The translations under genes and the position numbers were made by a program. Of a stretch of DNA of 64,000 nucleotides, positions 20,701 through 28,649 are shown piece after piece. The stretch's first letter is position 1. The number at the start of each line of letters is the position of its first letter. Under the pieces are notes generated by a model, which searched no databases, was not told where the DNA came from, and worked only from the letters and a program-made list of their open reading frames with translations. The DNA is from Pseudomonas viridiflava (GTDB lineage Bacteria; Pseudomonadota; Gammaproteobacteria; Pseudomonadales; Pseudomonadaceae): the NCBI RefSeq assembly GCF_900589395.1, contig NZ_UUIS01000060.1, forward strand, positions 1 through 64,000, in the 5' to 3' direction.

Positions 20701-21077
20701 GTCGGCGTCAGCGGCAGCTTTTCCAGGTACGGCGCCAGCTCGCGCAGCTCTTCGCTGGCGTAGGTGAACGGAATCTTTTCGGCATAGGGTTCGAGGAAAA
20801 AGTCGAACGGGTTGAACACCGCCATTTCCGCGACCAGATCGACCTCGATGCGCAACTCGTCGGTCTTCTCGGGGAAGACCAGGCGTGCCAGGTAGTTGCC
20901 CTGCGGGTCCTGCTGCCAGTTGATGAAATGGTTGTCCGGCAACACCTTGAGCGAGTAGGACAGCACCCGCGTGCGGCTATGGGCCGCCGGCCGCAGGCGT
21001 ACCACTTGAGGCCCGAGTTCGACTGCGCGTTCGTAGCGGTAATGCGTGACGTGGTGCAAGGCGATATGAATCGACAC
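17781..21077 (-). CDS. Large transglutaminase-like / DUF2126 protein
   Basis: This is a 1098-residue protein. Residues about 1-80 are a transglutaminase-like N-terminal domain and about 150-270 a core with Cys in SGSCRDSAWLL (near 180), His in DLHAWCEVY and Asp in GLDATSGL. The remaining 800 residues match DUF2126, with stretches such as TMGGEPTFVSIDDRDG, IDGRHTGTGGGNHFVLGG and ELRAFEMPPH that suggest a glutamine-synthetase or carboxylate-amine-ligase-like fold. It is the first gene of the operon with the ATP-grasp/alpha-E and small transglutaminase genes. The combination of ligase and protease-like folds suggests a peptide-modifying pathway. Confidence 0.87.
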   Translation of the reverse strand: MSIHIALHHVTHYRYERAVELGPQVVRLRPAAHSRTRVLSYSLKVLPDNHFINWQQDPQGNYLARLVFPEKTDELRIEVDLVAEMAVFNPFDFFLEPYAEKIPFTYASEELRELAPYLEKLPLTPTFEAYLQGIAREPLPSIDFLVALNQRVNSDIGYLIRMEPGVQTPEQTLGNASGSCRDSAWLLVQLLRHLGLAARFVSGYLIQLKADVQALDGPSGTDVDFTDLHAWCEVYLPGAGWVGLDATSGLLAGEGHIPLACSPEPSSAAPISGLVEPCNSEFSHEMSVTRIWEAPRVTQPYTDEQWSAILALGQQIDHDLEQGDVRLTMGGEPTFVSIDDRDGAEWNTAALGPNKRRLSAQLFQRLREHYAPGSLVHFGQGKWYPGEQLPRWSLNCFWRKDGQPVWRNPELIADEQRDHGATSELAARFLASVAERLGVASHFAFPAYEDNFYYLWREGQLPVNVNAADARLSDEMERARLRKVFNQGLDKVIGQVLPLARTANDEQWQSGRWYLRDEHCRLVPGDSALGYRLPLASQPWVKAAEYPFIHPNDPNQDFPALADADSLAAATPARADDTERAPKIDESADWLTRTALCAEVREGRLYLFLPPLQKLEAFLELVAVIEATAEELQCPVLLEGYEPPSDPRLANFRITPDPGVIEVNVQPSASWDELVERTEFLYEQARQTRLTTEKFMIDGRHTGTGGGNHFVLGGATPGDSPFLRRPDLLRSLISYWHNHPSLSYLFSGLFIGPTSQAPRVDEARNDSLYELEIAFAQMPAPGEEVAPWLVDRLLRNLLIDVTGNTHRAEFCIDKLYSPDSASGRLGLLELRAFEMPPHARMSLAQQLLLRALVARFWREPYQPERLARWGTELHDRFMLAHFIEQDFADVITELNEAGYPLKAEWFAAHLEFRFPKVGDYEVNGIELELRQALEPWHVLGEEGSGGGAVRYVDSSLERLQVRLKGLAPQRYVLTCNGIPVPLQPTGTVGEFVAGVRYRAWQPSNCLQPTIPVHAPLVFDLVDTWMQRSLGGCEYHVAHPGGRNYETLPVNGNEAESRRLARFFRFGHTPGKLSVPALNINAELPMTLDMRCHRPAPRN

Positions 21078-21284
21078 GGCGTGCCTCCTGCGAGCCTGAA
21101 CAAGTGCCTGGGCCGCGCAAGACTTATGCCATCGGCGACAGGCCCGGCGCCCAAGGCGTGAATAATGCGCCTAAAGACAAGCTGAGCACCACCTTGGCGC
21201 CAGAGTTCATTGTGCGTGCGCAGGCGTGCACAAAAAAAGGGCGCAGGCATGGCATAAACGGATAGCGTCTTTGGGAAGCAAGCG

Positions 21285-21830
21285 CTATCTGGTTTTTCGA
21301 CTCAGCGCTTTGCGTTCTCGGACCTTCTGACGATACACACGAAAAGCAGCCCGCTTCTTTTCCAGCAGGCGCTGGGCTTTCAGTTCACGCTCATCAGCCT
21401 CTCGCCTGTGCCTGAATTCCAGACATTTCTGGCGAAACTCCCTGTGACGGGGGGTGTTGAGGATGAGCAAACACAGTAATGGTGAGCAGATTCCGAGCGC
21501 GTAGATAAGCCGGTCAGGCTCAAACGCAAGGGCCGGCAGGACGATAAAGAAACCTAGGGTCGAGAGGATAATCATCACCCATATCCAGCGAGGCCGTCCT
21601 CTGGCAATCAGGTAGTTCGACACTACAATCAGAATCATCAACAGCAAGTAAGCGATCGCTATAGGTGATCCAACCTCGTCAAGAGAAACGCCATGAAAGT
21701 AGGTGGTCAAGACAATTAGCAGTGTGCAGCCTGAAGAGGCGCCAACTGAAAACATGCCCACCATGAACGTTGGGATATAGTGCCGTGCGAACGCTCGGCG
21801 CGCCCCATAAAACATCAGGCTTTCACTCAT
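21285..21830 (-). CDS. Small integral membrane protein, hypothetical (possible T6SS-linked)
   Basis: This 181-residue protein has four hydrophobic segments (about 18-40, 50-68, 78-98, 105-125) followed by a highly charged, Arg/Lys/Glu-rich tail likely to be helical (about 130-181). I recognise no family. The ATG at 21830 has GAGG six to ten bases upstream and overlaps the end of the frameshifted gene before it (ATGAGTGA), which indicates coupled translation. With hcp divergent next door, it could be an immunity or accessory protein of a type VI cassette. That is inferred from position only. Base composition is richer in A and T than the flanking core genes. Confidence 0.6.
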   Translation of the reverse strand: MSESLMFYGARRAFARHYIPTFMVGMFSVGASSGCTLLIVLTTYFHGVSLDEVGSPIAIAYLLLMILIVVSNYLIARGRPRWIWVMIILSTLGFFIVLPALAFEPDRLIYALGICSPLLCLLILNTPRHREFRQKCLEFRHRREADERELKAQRLLEKKRAAFRVYRQKVRERKALSRKTR

Positions 21831-22279
21831 CTGCCACCTCAGAATAAATGCCGATGGCAATGGCGCTGATGCTGCCTGACAGAGCACTGCCTGTGACCGC
21901 CAGGCTGGCCCCTACAGAATCATGAATCTGCTTCAAGACGTCCTGCCGTAGTTGCACCGCACTTATCCGTTTGGGCAACTGCTCTGTCATTTTTTTGAGC
22001 TTGATGAGCTTAGGGGTTAGCCGTGGATCCTTGATCGTTGGTCAGCTTCACTCGCTCCTGACGACTGAGGCCTTTGAGAACATTCTTTAAATCTTTGCCA
22101 GTCGATGACCTGACGGCAGCAACCATCCTCACTGTCGTCAACGTAGTTGCCACGCCCCCCAGGAGAGACACGGCGTCTAGAGCCAGGAACAGCCGGTTCA
22201 GATCCAGGGTGTTTTCTATTCTCAGGCGCGCATTGGCACGCGCATTGGAAAACCCGTCTTTAAGCATGACCGAATACAT
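21823..22279 (-). pseudogene. Frameshifted Hcp-linked gene of unknown function
   Basis: The 5' part reads MYSVMLKDGFSNARANARLR and onward to KLTNDQGSTANP, then stops at 22010. In the next frame a coding-like stretch starts around 22040 (TIKDPRLTPKLIKLKKMTEQ) and runs to a TGA at 21823, ending IYSEVADE. Joining the frames gives one protein of about 150 residues with two hydrophobic helices. The shift lies at roughly 22020-22045. Proteins of this look often sit beside hcp in pseudomonads and are sometimes labelled NAD synthetase without good cause. That label is from memory and I do not adopt it. A TTG at 22300 is an alternative start. Confidence 0.65.
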
Positions 22280-22466
22280 GACTGTTTCTCGACGTTTCAA
22301 GGTGAAGACCCGAGGATAGGTATTCGCTTTTCACGTCGCTGTAGGACACTTTCTTTCTTATGTATGAACCGTCCGATTCTGCAGGGCGCGTCGTGTAGTC
22401 GCTGCCTTATCAATAAAATGTACCTGTCGGCAAGGAACACTTCCTACTGTCTTTCAGGGATCAACA

Positions 22467-22955
22467 ATGGCAATCGATATGTTTTTGAAGCTCGGCGATA
22501 TCAAGGGCGAGTCACGGGACAGTACACACCGCGACGAAATCGATATACAGGCCTTTTAATGGGGAATGAGCCAGTCGGGTTCGATGCATGAAGGTACGGG
22601 AGGTGGCGCAGGCAAGGTCAACATTCAGAACCTGAGTTTGACCAAGTCGCTCGATAAGTCCACGCCCAACCTGATGATGGCCTGCTCCAGCGGCAAGCAT
22701 TATCCACAGGCCACGCTGACCGTGTGCAAGGCCGGTGGCAGCAGCCCGGTCGAGTATTTGACCATTACCTTGAAAGAGGTGCTGGTCGCCACACAGGGCT
22801 GTAACGCTGACAACGGCGACGATGTATTGAGCGAGACGGTGACATTGAACTTCGCCAGGGTCGAAGTCAGTTATCAACCGCAAAAAGCCGATGGCGGCAA
22901 GGACGGCGGGGCGATCAAATACGGCTGGAATAGTCGCGAGAACACACAAATGTAA
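22467..22955 (+). pseudogene. hcp: hcp, type VI secretion tube protein, interrupted by an in-frame TAA
   Basis: From ATG 22467 the frame reads MAIDMFLKLGDIKGES to codon 30, then TAA at 22557-22559. It continues in the same frame as WGMSQSGSMHEGTGGGAGKV through NLMMACSSGKHYPQATLTV to the end at 22955. Together this is a normal Hcp of about 162 residues; family members carry a small residue such as Ser where the TAA stands, so one base change (TCA to TAA) explains it. Hcp forms the hexameric inner tube of the type VI system. No other secretion structural genes lie in this window, so this is an orphan copy. Restart at ATG 22566 would lose the first 33 residues. Confidence 0.85.
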
Positions 22956-22964
22956 AGCCCAACG

Positions 22965-22994
22965 CAAGACGCCAACCCGAAGGTTGGCGTCTTG
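22965..22994. terminator. Bidirectional terminator between hcp and ygiQ
   Basis: CAAGACGCCAACC (22965-22977) pairs perfectly with GGTTGGCGTCTTG (22982-22994) around a 4-base loop, between two convergent genes. There is no long T run. Confidence 0.75.
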
Positions 22995-23011
22995 CCGTCA
23001 GGCAAACGGTA

Positions 23012-25324
23012 TCAGCGAGGCAAGACGGGCTGTCGCGTCGGCTTGTTGCCGCCTTTCTTGGCCTGGGTACGGTCGCGTGCGGCCTGTTTGTTACGGGCTT
23101 CGGCGGCGGCCTTGGCCTGTTCGCGCTTGTCCCACGGCTTGCTGCCGTCACTGGCACGCGGTGGCAGGCCGGTGTGCTGGGTCAGGATCTTGCCGCTGCC
23201 TTTGTTGCCATCGCTCTTGCCGACCTTGTGGCTGCCCGACGGCGTCGAGTTCTTGCGACGGGCGCTCTGGTAGCTGTCGGTCGCCGGCTGGTGCAACGGG
23301 ATCAACTGATCCTTGCCAGGCCCGATCAGGTCGCTACGGCCCATGCGTTCCAGCGCTTCGCGCAGCATCGGCCAGCCCTTCGGATCGTGGTAGCGCAGGA
23401 AGGCCTTGTGCAAGCGGCGCTGTTCATCGCTCTTGACGATGGTCAGGTTATCGCTCTTGTAGGTGACCTTGCGCAGCGGGTTCTTGCCAGAGTGGTACAT
23501 GGCGGTCGCCGAGGCCATCGGCGAGGGATAGAACGCCTGCACCTGGTCGGCACGGAAGCCGTTACCCTTGAGCCAAAGGGCCAGGTTCATCATGTCTTCG
23601 TCGGTGGTGCCGGGGTGCGCGGCGATGAAATACGGGATCAGGTACTGTTCCTTGCCCGCCTCTTTCGAGTACTTCTCGAACATGCGCTTGAAGCGGTCGT
23701 AGCTGCCGATGCCCGGCTTCATCATCTGGTTGAGCGGGCCTTCCTCGGTGTGCTCCGGGGCAATCTTCAGGTAGCCGCCCACGTGGTGGGTCACCAGTTC
23801 CTTGACGTATTCGGGCGACTCGACGGCCAGGTCGTAGCGCAGGCCCGAGGCGATGAGGATCTTCTTCACGCCCGGCAGCGCACGGGCGCTGCGGTACAGC
23901 TTGATCAGCGCCGAGTGGTCGGTGTTCAGGTTCGGGCAGATGCCGGGGAACACGCACGAGGGCTTGCGGCAGGCCGATTCGATTTCCGGGCTCTTGCAGG
24001 CGATGCGGTACATGTTGGCGGTCGGCCCGCCGAGGTCGGAGATGACCCCGGTGAAGCCCGGCACCTTGTCGCGGATCTCTTCGATCTCGCGAATGATCGA
24101 CTCATGGGAGCGGTTCTGGATGATGCGGCCTTCATGTTCGGTGATCGAGCAGAAGGTGCAACCGCCGAAGCAGCCACGCATGATGTTCACCGAGAAACGG
24201 ATCATGTCGTAGGCCGGAATCTTTTCCTTGCCATACGCCGGGTGCGGCACGCGCGCATAAGGCATGCCGAACACGTAGTCCATTTCTTCGGTGGTCATCG
24301 GAATCGGTGGCGGGTTGAGCCAGATGTCGGTGTCACCATGCTTCTGCACCAGCGCACGGGCGTTGCCCGGGTTGGTTTCCAGGTGCAGCACGCGGTTGGC
24401 GTGGGCATAAAGCACCGGGTCGTTGCGCACTTTCTCGAACGACGGCAGGCGGATCACGGTCTTGTCGCGGGTCATGCGCGGGCTTTCGAGAATCTGCACG
24501 ACCTTGGCTTCGTTGGGGTCTTCGACCTCGCCCTTGGACTGCTCGATGGCGCAGGCCTCGGTGTCCTGGGTGTTCACATACGGGTTGATGATCTTGTCGA
24601 CCTTGCCCGGCCGGTCGATGCGGGTCGAGTCGACCTCGTACCAGCCCTTGGGCGTGTCGCGGCGCACGAACACGGTGCCGCGCACATCGGTGATGTCTTC
24701 GATCTTCTGCCCGTAGGACAGGCGCTGGGCAACCTCGACCACGGCGCGCTCGGCGTTGCCGTACAGCAGGATATCGGCGCAGGCGTCGACCAGGATCGAG
24801 TGACGGACCTTGTCCTGCCAGTAATCGTAGTGGGCGATGCGGCGCAGCGACGCCTCGATGCCGCCGAGCACGATCGGCACGTGCTTGTAGGCTTCCTTGC
24901 AGCGCTGGCTGTAGACCAGGCTGGCGCGATCAGGCCGCTTGCCGGCCATGCCGCCGGGCGTGTAGGCGTCGTCGGAACGGATCTTCTTGTCGGCGGTGTA
25001 GCGGTTGATCATCGAGTCCATGTTGCCGGCCGCGACCCCGAAAAACAGGTTCGGCTCGCCGAGCTTCATGAAGTCATCCTTGGAGGTCCAGTCCGGCTGG
25101 GCAATGATCCCGACGCGGAAGCCCTGCGACTCCAGCAGCCGGCCGATGATCGCCATGCCAAAGGATGGATGGTCGACGTAGGCATCGCCGGAGATGATGA
25201 TGATGTCGCACGAATCCCATCCCAACTGATCCATCTCTTCCCGGCTCATCGGCAGGAAAGGCGCAGGCCCGAAACATTCGGCCCAGTACTTGGGATAGTC
25301 AAATAACGGCTTGGCTGCTTGCAT
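23012..25324 (-). CDS. YgiQ family radical SAM protein
   Basis: This 770-residue protein has an N-terminal cobalamin-binding-like region (about 30-200) and a radical SAM core with CFGGCTFCS, whose three cysteines bind the 4Fe-4S cluster (about residue 380). A basic, Lys/Arg-rich C-terminal tail of about 80 residues follows. The family is widespread but its reaction is not settled. ATG 25324 (MQAAKPLFDYPKYWAE) is preferred since the conserved sequence begins there; ATG 25366 is an alternative, and neither has a strong ribosome site. It stands 149 bases after dnaB on the same strand. Confidence 0.92.
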   Translation of the reverse strand: MQAAKPLFDYPKYWAECFGPAPFLPMSREEMDQLGWDSCDIIIISGDAYVDHPSFGMAIIGRLLESQGFRVGIIAQPDWTSKDDFMKLGEPNLFFGVAAGNMDSMINRYTADKKIRSDDAYTPGGMAGKRPDRASLVYSQRCKEAYKHVPIVLGGIEASLRRIAHYDYWQDKVRHSILVDACADILLYGNAERAVVEVAQRLSYGQKIEDITDVRGTVFVRRDTPKGWYEVDSTRIDRPGKVDKIINPYVNTQDTEACAIEQSKGEVEDPNEAKVVQILESPRMTRDKTVIRLPSFEKVRNDPVLYAHANRVLHLETNPGNARALVQKHGDTDIWLNPPPIPMTTEEMDYVFGMPYARVPHPAYGKEKIPAYDMIRFSVNIMRGCFGGCTFCSITEHEGRIIQNRSHESIIREIEEIRDKVPGFTGVISDLGGPTANMYRIACKSPEIESACRKPSCVFPGICPNLNTDHSALIKLYRSARALPGVKKILIASGLRYDLAVESPEYVKELVTHHVGGYLKIAPEHTEEGPLNQMMKPGIGSYDRFKRMFEKYSKEAGKEQYLIPYFIAAHPGTTDEDMMNLALWLKGNGFRADQVQAFYPSPMASATAMYHSGKNPLRKVTYKSDNLTIVKSDEQRRLHKAFLRYHDPKGWPMLREALERMGRSDLIGPGKDQLIPLHQPATDSYQSARRKNSTPSGSHKVGKSDGNKGSGKILTQHTGLPPRASDGSKPWDKREQAKAAAEARNKQAARDRTQAKKGGNKPTRQPVLPR

Positions 25325-25473
25325 GGCGGTGACCGGTGTTGGTGTCAGGGGAGGCGGATCGCGCATGGGAATTCGCGGCGCGCAATATAGCACAAAAAAT
25401 GATCAAGTCCGACCGGGATGGTCGGATTATCAGGTAGAGGTCGGTACAGGGGCGTGGCTACAAGACCTGCGTA

Positions 25474-26868
25474 TCAGTCATCGTCAAACTGATAACTGCC
25501 CGGCGCCAGGTTCTCGAAGCGGGTGTACTTGCCGATGAACGCCAGGCGCGAGGTGCCGATCGGGCCGTTACGCTGCTTGCCGATGATGATTTCGGCAATG
25601 CCCTTGTATTCGGTTTCCGGGTGATACACCTCGTCACGATAGACGAACATGATCACGTCGGCGTCCTGCTCGATTGCACCGGACTCACGCAGGTCGGAGT
25701 TGATTGGGCGCTTGTTCGGACGTTGCTCCAGCGAGCGGTTGAGCTGCGACAGGGCGATGACCGGGCAGTTGAATTCCTTGGCCAGCGCCTTGAGCGAGCG
25801 CGAGATCTCGGAGATCTCGTTGGTGCGGTTGTCGCCGGCGGCACCCGGGACTTTCATCAACTGCAGGTAGTCGATCATGATCATGCCGATCTCGCCATGC
25901 TCACGTGCCACCCGGCGTGTACGGGCGCGCATTTCCGACGGGCTGATACCGGCGGTGTCATCGATGAACAGCTTGCGGTCGTTGAGCAGGTTGACCGCCG
26001 AGGTCAGCCGCGGCCAGTCGTCGTCGTCCAGTTGGCCAGAGCGAATCTTGGTCTGGTCGATGCGACCCAGCGAGGACAGCATCCGCATCATCAGCGATTC
26101 GCCCGGCATTTCCAGCGAGTAGACCAGCACGGCCTTTTCGCTGCGCAGGACAGCGTTTTCGACCAGGTTCATGGCGAAGGTGGTCTTGCCCATCGACGGA
26201 CGGCCAGCCACGATGATCAGGTCGGACGGCTGCATGCCGCTGGTCATTTCGTCCAGGTCGGTGTAGCCGGTAGACAGGCCGGTAATGGCGTTGTTGCTGT
26301 TGAACAGCGTGTCGATGCGGTCGATGGCCCGGGTCAGCAGGTCGTTGACGCCCACCGGACCGCCGGTCTTGGGGCGGGCCTCGGCGATCTGGAAGATCTG
26401 GCGCTCGGCCTCGTCGAGGATTTCCTCGGCGGTGCGGCCTTCGGGGTTGAAGGCGCTGTCGGCGATTTCGCTGCTGATGCCGATCAGTTGGCGCAAGGTG
26501 GCCCGCTGACGCACGATCTGCGCATAGGCCTTGATGTTGGCCACCGACGGGGTGTTCTTGGCCAGTTCGCTGAGGTAGCCCAGGCCGCCGACCTGCGAGG
26601 CCTGGCCTTCCTTGTCCAGTTGCTCGGACAGGGTCACGACGTCGATCGGCAGGTTCTGATCGGCCAGGCGCGCAATGGCACGGAAGATCAGGCGGTGGTC
26701 ATGACGATAAAAGTCGCCATCCGAGACTTGATCGAGCACGCGCTCCCAGGCGTTGTTGTCCAGCATCAGGCCACCGAGCACAGCCTGTTCGGCTTCGATG
26801 GAGTGAGGCGGCACCTTGAGGGCGGCGGTTTGCAGATCGTACTGCTCGGGGGCGGAGATATCGTTCAT
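25474..26868 (-). CDS. dnaB: Replicative DNA helicase DnaB
   Basis: The 464-residue hexameric helicase unwinds DNA at the replication fork. The N-terminal primase-contact domain covers about 15-125. The RecA-like ATPase domain follows with Walker A GRPSMGKT (near 240), Walker B MIMIDYLQLM, and the DnaB-specific stretches ALSQLNRSLEQRP and SDLRESGAIEQDADVIMFVYR. ATG 26868 is chosen; a GTG two codons earlier is possible. It lies downstream of rplI across a terminator-like hairpin, so it may have its own promoter or depend on read-through from the ribosomal protein operon. Confidence 0.97.
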   Translation of the reverse strand: MNDISAPEQYDLQTAALKVPPHSIEAEQAVLGGLMLDNNAWERVLDQVSDGDFYRHDHRLIFRAIARLADQNLPIDVVTLSEQLDKEGQASQVGGLGYLSELAKNTPSVANIKAYAQIVRQRATLRQLIGISSEIADSAFNPEGRTAEEILDEAERQIFQIAEARPKTGGPVGVNDLLTRAIDRIDTLFNSNNAITGLSTGYTDLDEMTSGMQPSDLIIVAGRPSMGKTTFAMNLVENAVLRSEKAVLVYSLEMPGESLMMRMLSSLGRIDQTKIRSGQLDDDDWPRLTSAVNLLNDRKLFIDDTAGISPSEMRARTRRVAREHGEIGMIMIDYLQLMKVPGAAGDNRTNEISEISRSLKALAKEFNCPVIALSQLNRSLEQRPNKRPINSDLRESGAIEQDADVIMFVYRDEVYHPETEYKGIAEIIIGKQRNGPIGTSRLAFIGKYTRFENLAPGSYQFDDD

Positions 26869-26914
26869 GGCCACTGGAATTCGAGGTTACTCATCAGGCT
26901 TGCAGAAAGACAAA

Positions 26915-26943
26915 GGGCACGACCTGTGAACAGGATCGTGCCC
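26915..26943 (-). terminator. Terminator after rplI
   Basis: GGGCACGACCTG (26915-26926) pairs with CAGGATCGTGCCC (26931-26943) with one bulged base. On the minus strand it is followed by TTTGTCTTT, 47 bases past the rplI stop and 46 bases before dnaB. Confidence 0.8.
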
Positions 26944-26989
26944 GATGTTAATCCTCTGGCGGTCAACCCGCCAGACGACCATGTGCTGC

Positions 26990-27436
26990 TTAAGCAGCCA
27001 CCACGACAACGCGAACAGTTGCGTCAACGTCGCTGTGCAGGTGCACGGCCACGTCGTATTCACCGACGTTACGGATGGTGCCGTTCGGCAGACGAATTTC
27101 GCTTTTCGACACTTCAACGCCCGAGGCGGTCAGTGCGTCAGCGATATCGTGAGTACCGATCGAACCGAACAGCTTGCCTTCGTCGCCAGCGGTGGCAGTG
27201 ATGGTCACTTCCAGCTCGGCCAGTTGGGCGGCGCGGGTTTCGGCCGAAGTTTTCTTGTCGGCAGCCAGTTGCTCCAGCTCGGCACGACGCTCTTCGAACG
27301 CAGCCAGGTTGGCAGCGGTCGCAGGGGTGGCCTTGCCGTAAGGCAGCAGGTAGTTACGACCGTAGCCGGCCTTGACGTTTACTTTGTCGCCCAGGTTGCC
27401 CAGGTTGGCGACTTTTTCCAGAAGGATCAGTTGCAT
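26990..27436 (-). CDS. rplI: 50S ribosomal protein L9 (bL9)
   Basis: A 148-residue protein with the usual two-lobed layout. The N-terminal rRNA-binding domain reads MQLILLEKVANLGNLGDKVNVKAGYGRNYLLP style, then a long charged linker helix (about 42-75), then the C-terminal domain (about 78-148) with LFGSIGTHDIADAL. It binds 23S rRNA near the L1 stalk and helps keep the frame. It sits in the classic rpsF-rpsR-(membrane protein)-rplI order. Confidence 0.98.
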   Translation of the reverse strand: MQLILLEKVANLGNLGDKVNVKAGYGRNYLLPYGKATPATAANLAAFEERRAELEQLAADKKTSAETRAAQLAELEVTITATAGDEGKLFGSIGTHDIADALTASGVEVSKSEIRLPNGTIRNVGEYDVAVHLHSDVDATVRVVVVAA

Positions 27437-27454
27437 GTGGAAATCCTCTAACTT

Positions 27455-28351
27455 TTAACCTTCACCGTTCGCAGAACCATTACCGGCGTCTTTCGACCCC
27501 CGGCGGCCGCGAAAATCAATCAGGCTGTCGACAATGGCCAAGACCACGAGCAACGGATAGATCAGCTGCATGAATAACAGCAGCGTGATGTACAACCCCA
27601 CCAGCCAGAACCTGGCCAGGCGCTTTTCAGCCACCAGGCCATGAATCAGGGCCACACCCGCAAACACCAGTGGCACGCTGCACAACGGTGTCAACATGGC
27701 CATGTGTGGACCGAAGTTCGGTCCCACCAGCATGCACACCAACAGCACGAACATCGGTATCCGCGGCAGTCTCACGGCGCGAAATTCGCGCCCGAAACCG
27801 CCAGGGTTGTACAACAACGCTTGCCAGTAACGCCCCAGCATCAGGGTCAGCACACTGACGATCTGCAACAATGCCGCTATAAGGCCGTTAAGGACCGGTG
27901 CAATCAATGACCCCAGGCGGGCCCGCTCTTCTACGCTCATCTGATCGTAGATACCGGGGAGCATTGCCGGCAGGTGTTTCTGAATCTCCTGCGACAACAT
28001 CTCGATGGGTTCGCGAAACGCCGAACCCAGGATCACTGCATACAACAATCCCCACGCCACGCTGGCGAGCAGCACACGGACCCAGGACTCGCTGGCACGC
28101 AAAACCATTGCCAGGCCTAGCGAACCGACCAGCACCATAGCGGTACGCGGTTCACCGAAATACCACCAGGCCAAGGCCGGCAGTAGAGCCCAGGCCAGGA
28201 TGCCGGCGGCATCACTGAACCCGCGTCGCAGGAGCACAAGGCTTCCTGCGGCAGCACTCAACCAGAACAGCAGCGGCAATGCCGCACATCCGGCCACGAT
28301 CAAAGTGGCCTGCATACGACCGCGCATGATCAATTCAGCTAAGGCGCGCAT
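27455..28351 (-). CDS. DUF2232-like polytopic membrane protein
   Basis: A 298-residue protein with about eight hydrophobic segments and a short basic C-terminus. It lies between rpsR and rplI, a position where pseudomonads carry a YybS/DUF2232-like membrane protein. Its function is unknown. The small gap to rplI (18 bases) shows co-transcription with ribosomal proteins. I see no catalytic motifs. ATG 28351 gives an N-terminus of short basic residues leading into the first membrane helix. Confidence 0.8.
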   Translation of the reverse strand: MRALAELIMRGRMQATLIVAGCAALPLLFWLSAAAGSLVLLRRGFSDAAGILAWALLPALAWWYFGEPRTAMVLVGSLGLAMVLRASESWVRVLLASVAWGLLYAVILGSAFREPIEMLSQEIQKHLPAMLPGIYDQMSVEERARLGSLIAPVLNGLIAALLQIVSVLTLMLGRYWQALLYNPGGFGREFRAVRLPRIPMFVLLVCMLVGPNFGPHMAMLTPLCSVPLVFAGVALIHGLVAEKRLARFWLVGLYITLLLFMQLIYPLLVVLAIVDSLIDFRGRRGSKDAGNGSANGEG

Positions 28352-28390
28352 GCGATCTATCCCTTGTTACGTCTTGTCGACGACCCGGTC

Positions 28391-28621
28391 TCAGCGGCCG
28401 TGGCTGTCGGTGTAAGCCAGCAAGGCCAGGAAGCGGGCGCGCTTGATAGCGGTGGCCAGCTGACGCTGATAACGAGCTTTGGTACCGGTGATGCGGCTTG
28501 GAACGATTTTGCCGGTTTCCGATACGTAGGCTTTCAGAGTGTTGAGATCCTTGTAATCGATCTCTTTCACGTCTTCAGCGGTGAAGCGGCAGAATTTACG
28601 ACGACGGAAGAAACGTGCCAT
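28391..28621 (-). CDS. rpsR: 30S ribosomal protein S18 (bS18)
   Basis: The 76-residue protein starts [25 protein letters not shown] and contains the conserved [30 protein letters not shown] stretch. It pairs with S6 on the platform of the small subunit. The single cysteine is in the usual place. It follows rpsF by 28 bases. Confidence 0.98.
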
Positions 28622-28649
28622 GTAATAGGCTCCTCAAAAGGTCCGTGGA

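Noticed and set aside
22701..22709. TTATCCACA in hcp as a DnaA box
   Set aside because: It is isolated and encodes the conserved HYPQ stretch, so it is most likely chance. It also shows that single perfect boxes mean little.
22566..22955. Treating the longer hcp part as a complete gene from ATG 22566
   Set aside because: The conserved Hcp N-terminus lies directly upstream in the same frame, so this is the 3' part of a broken gene.
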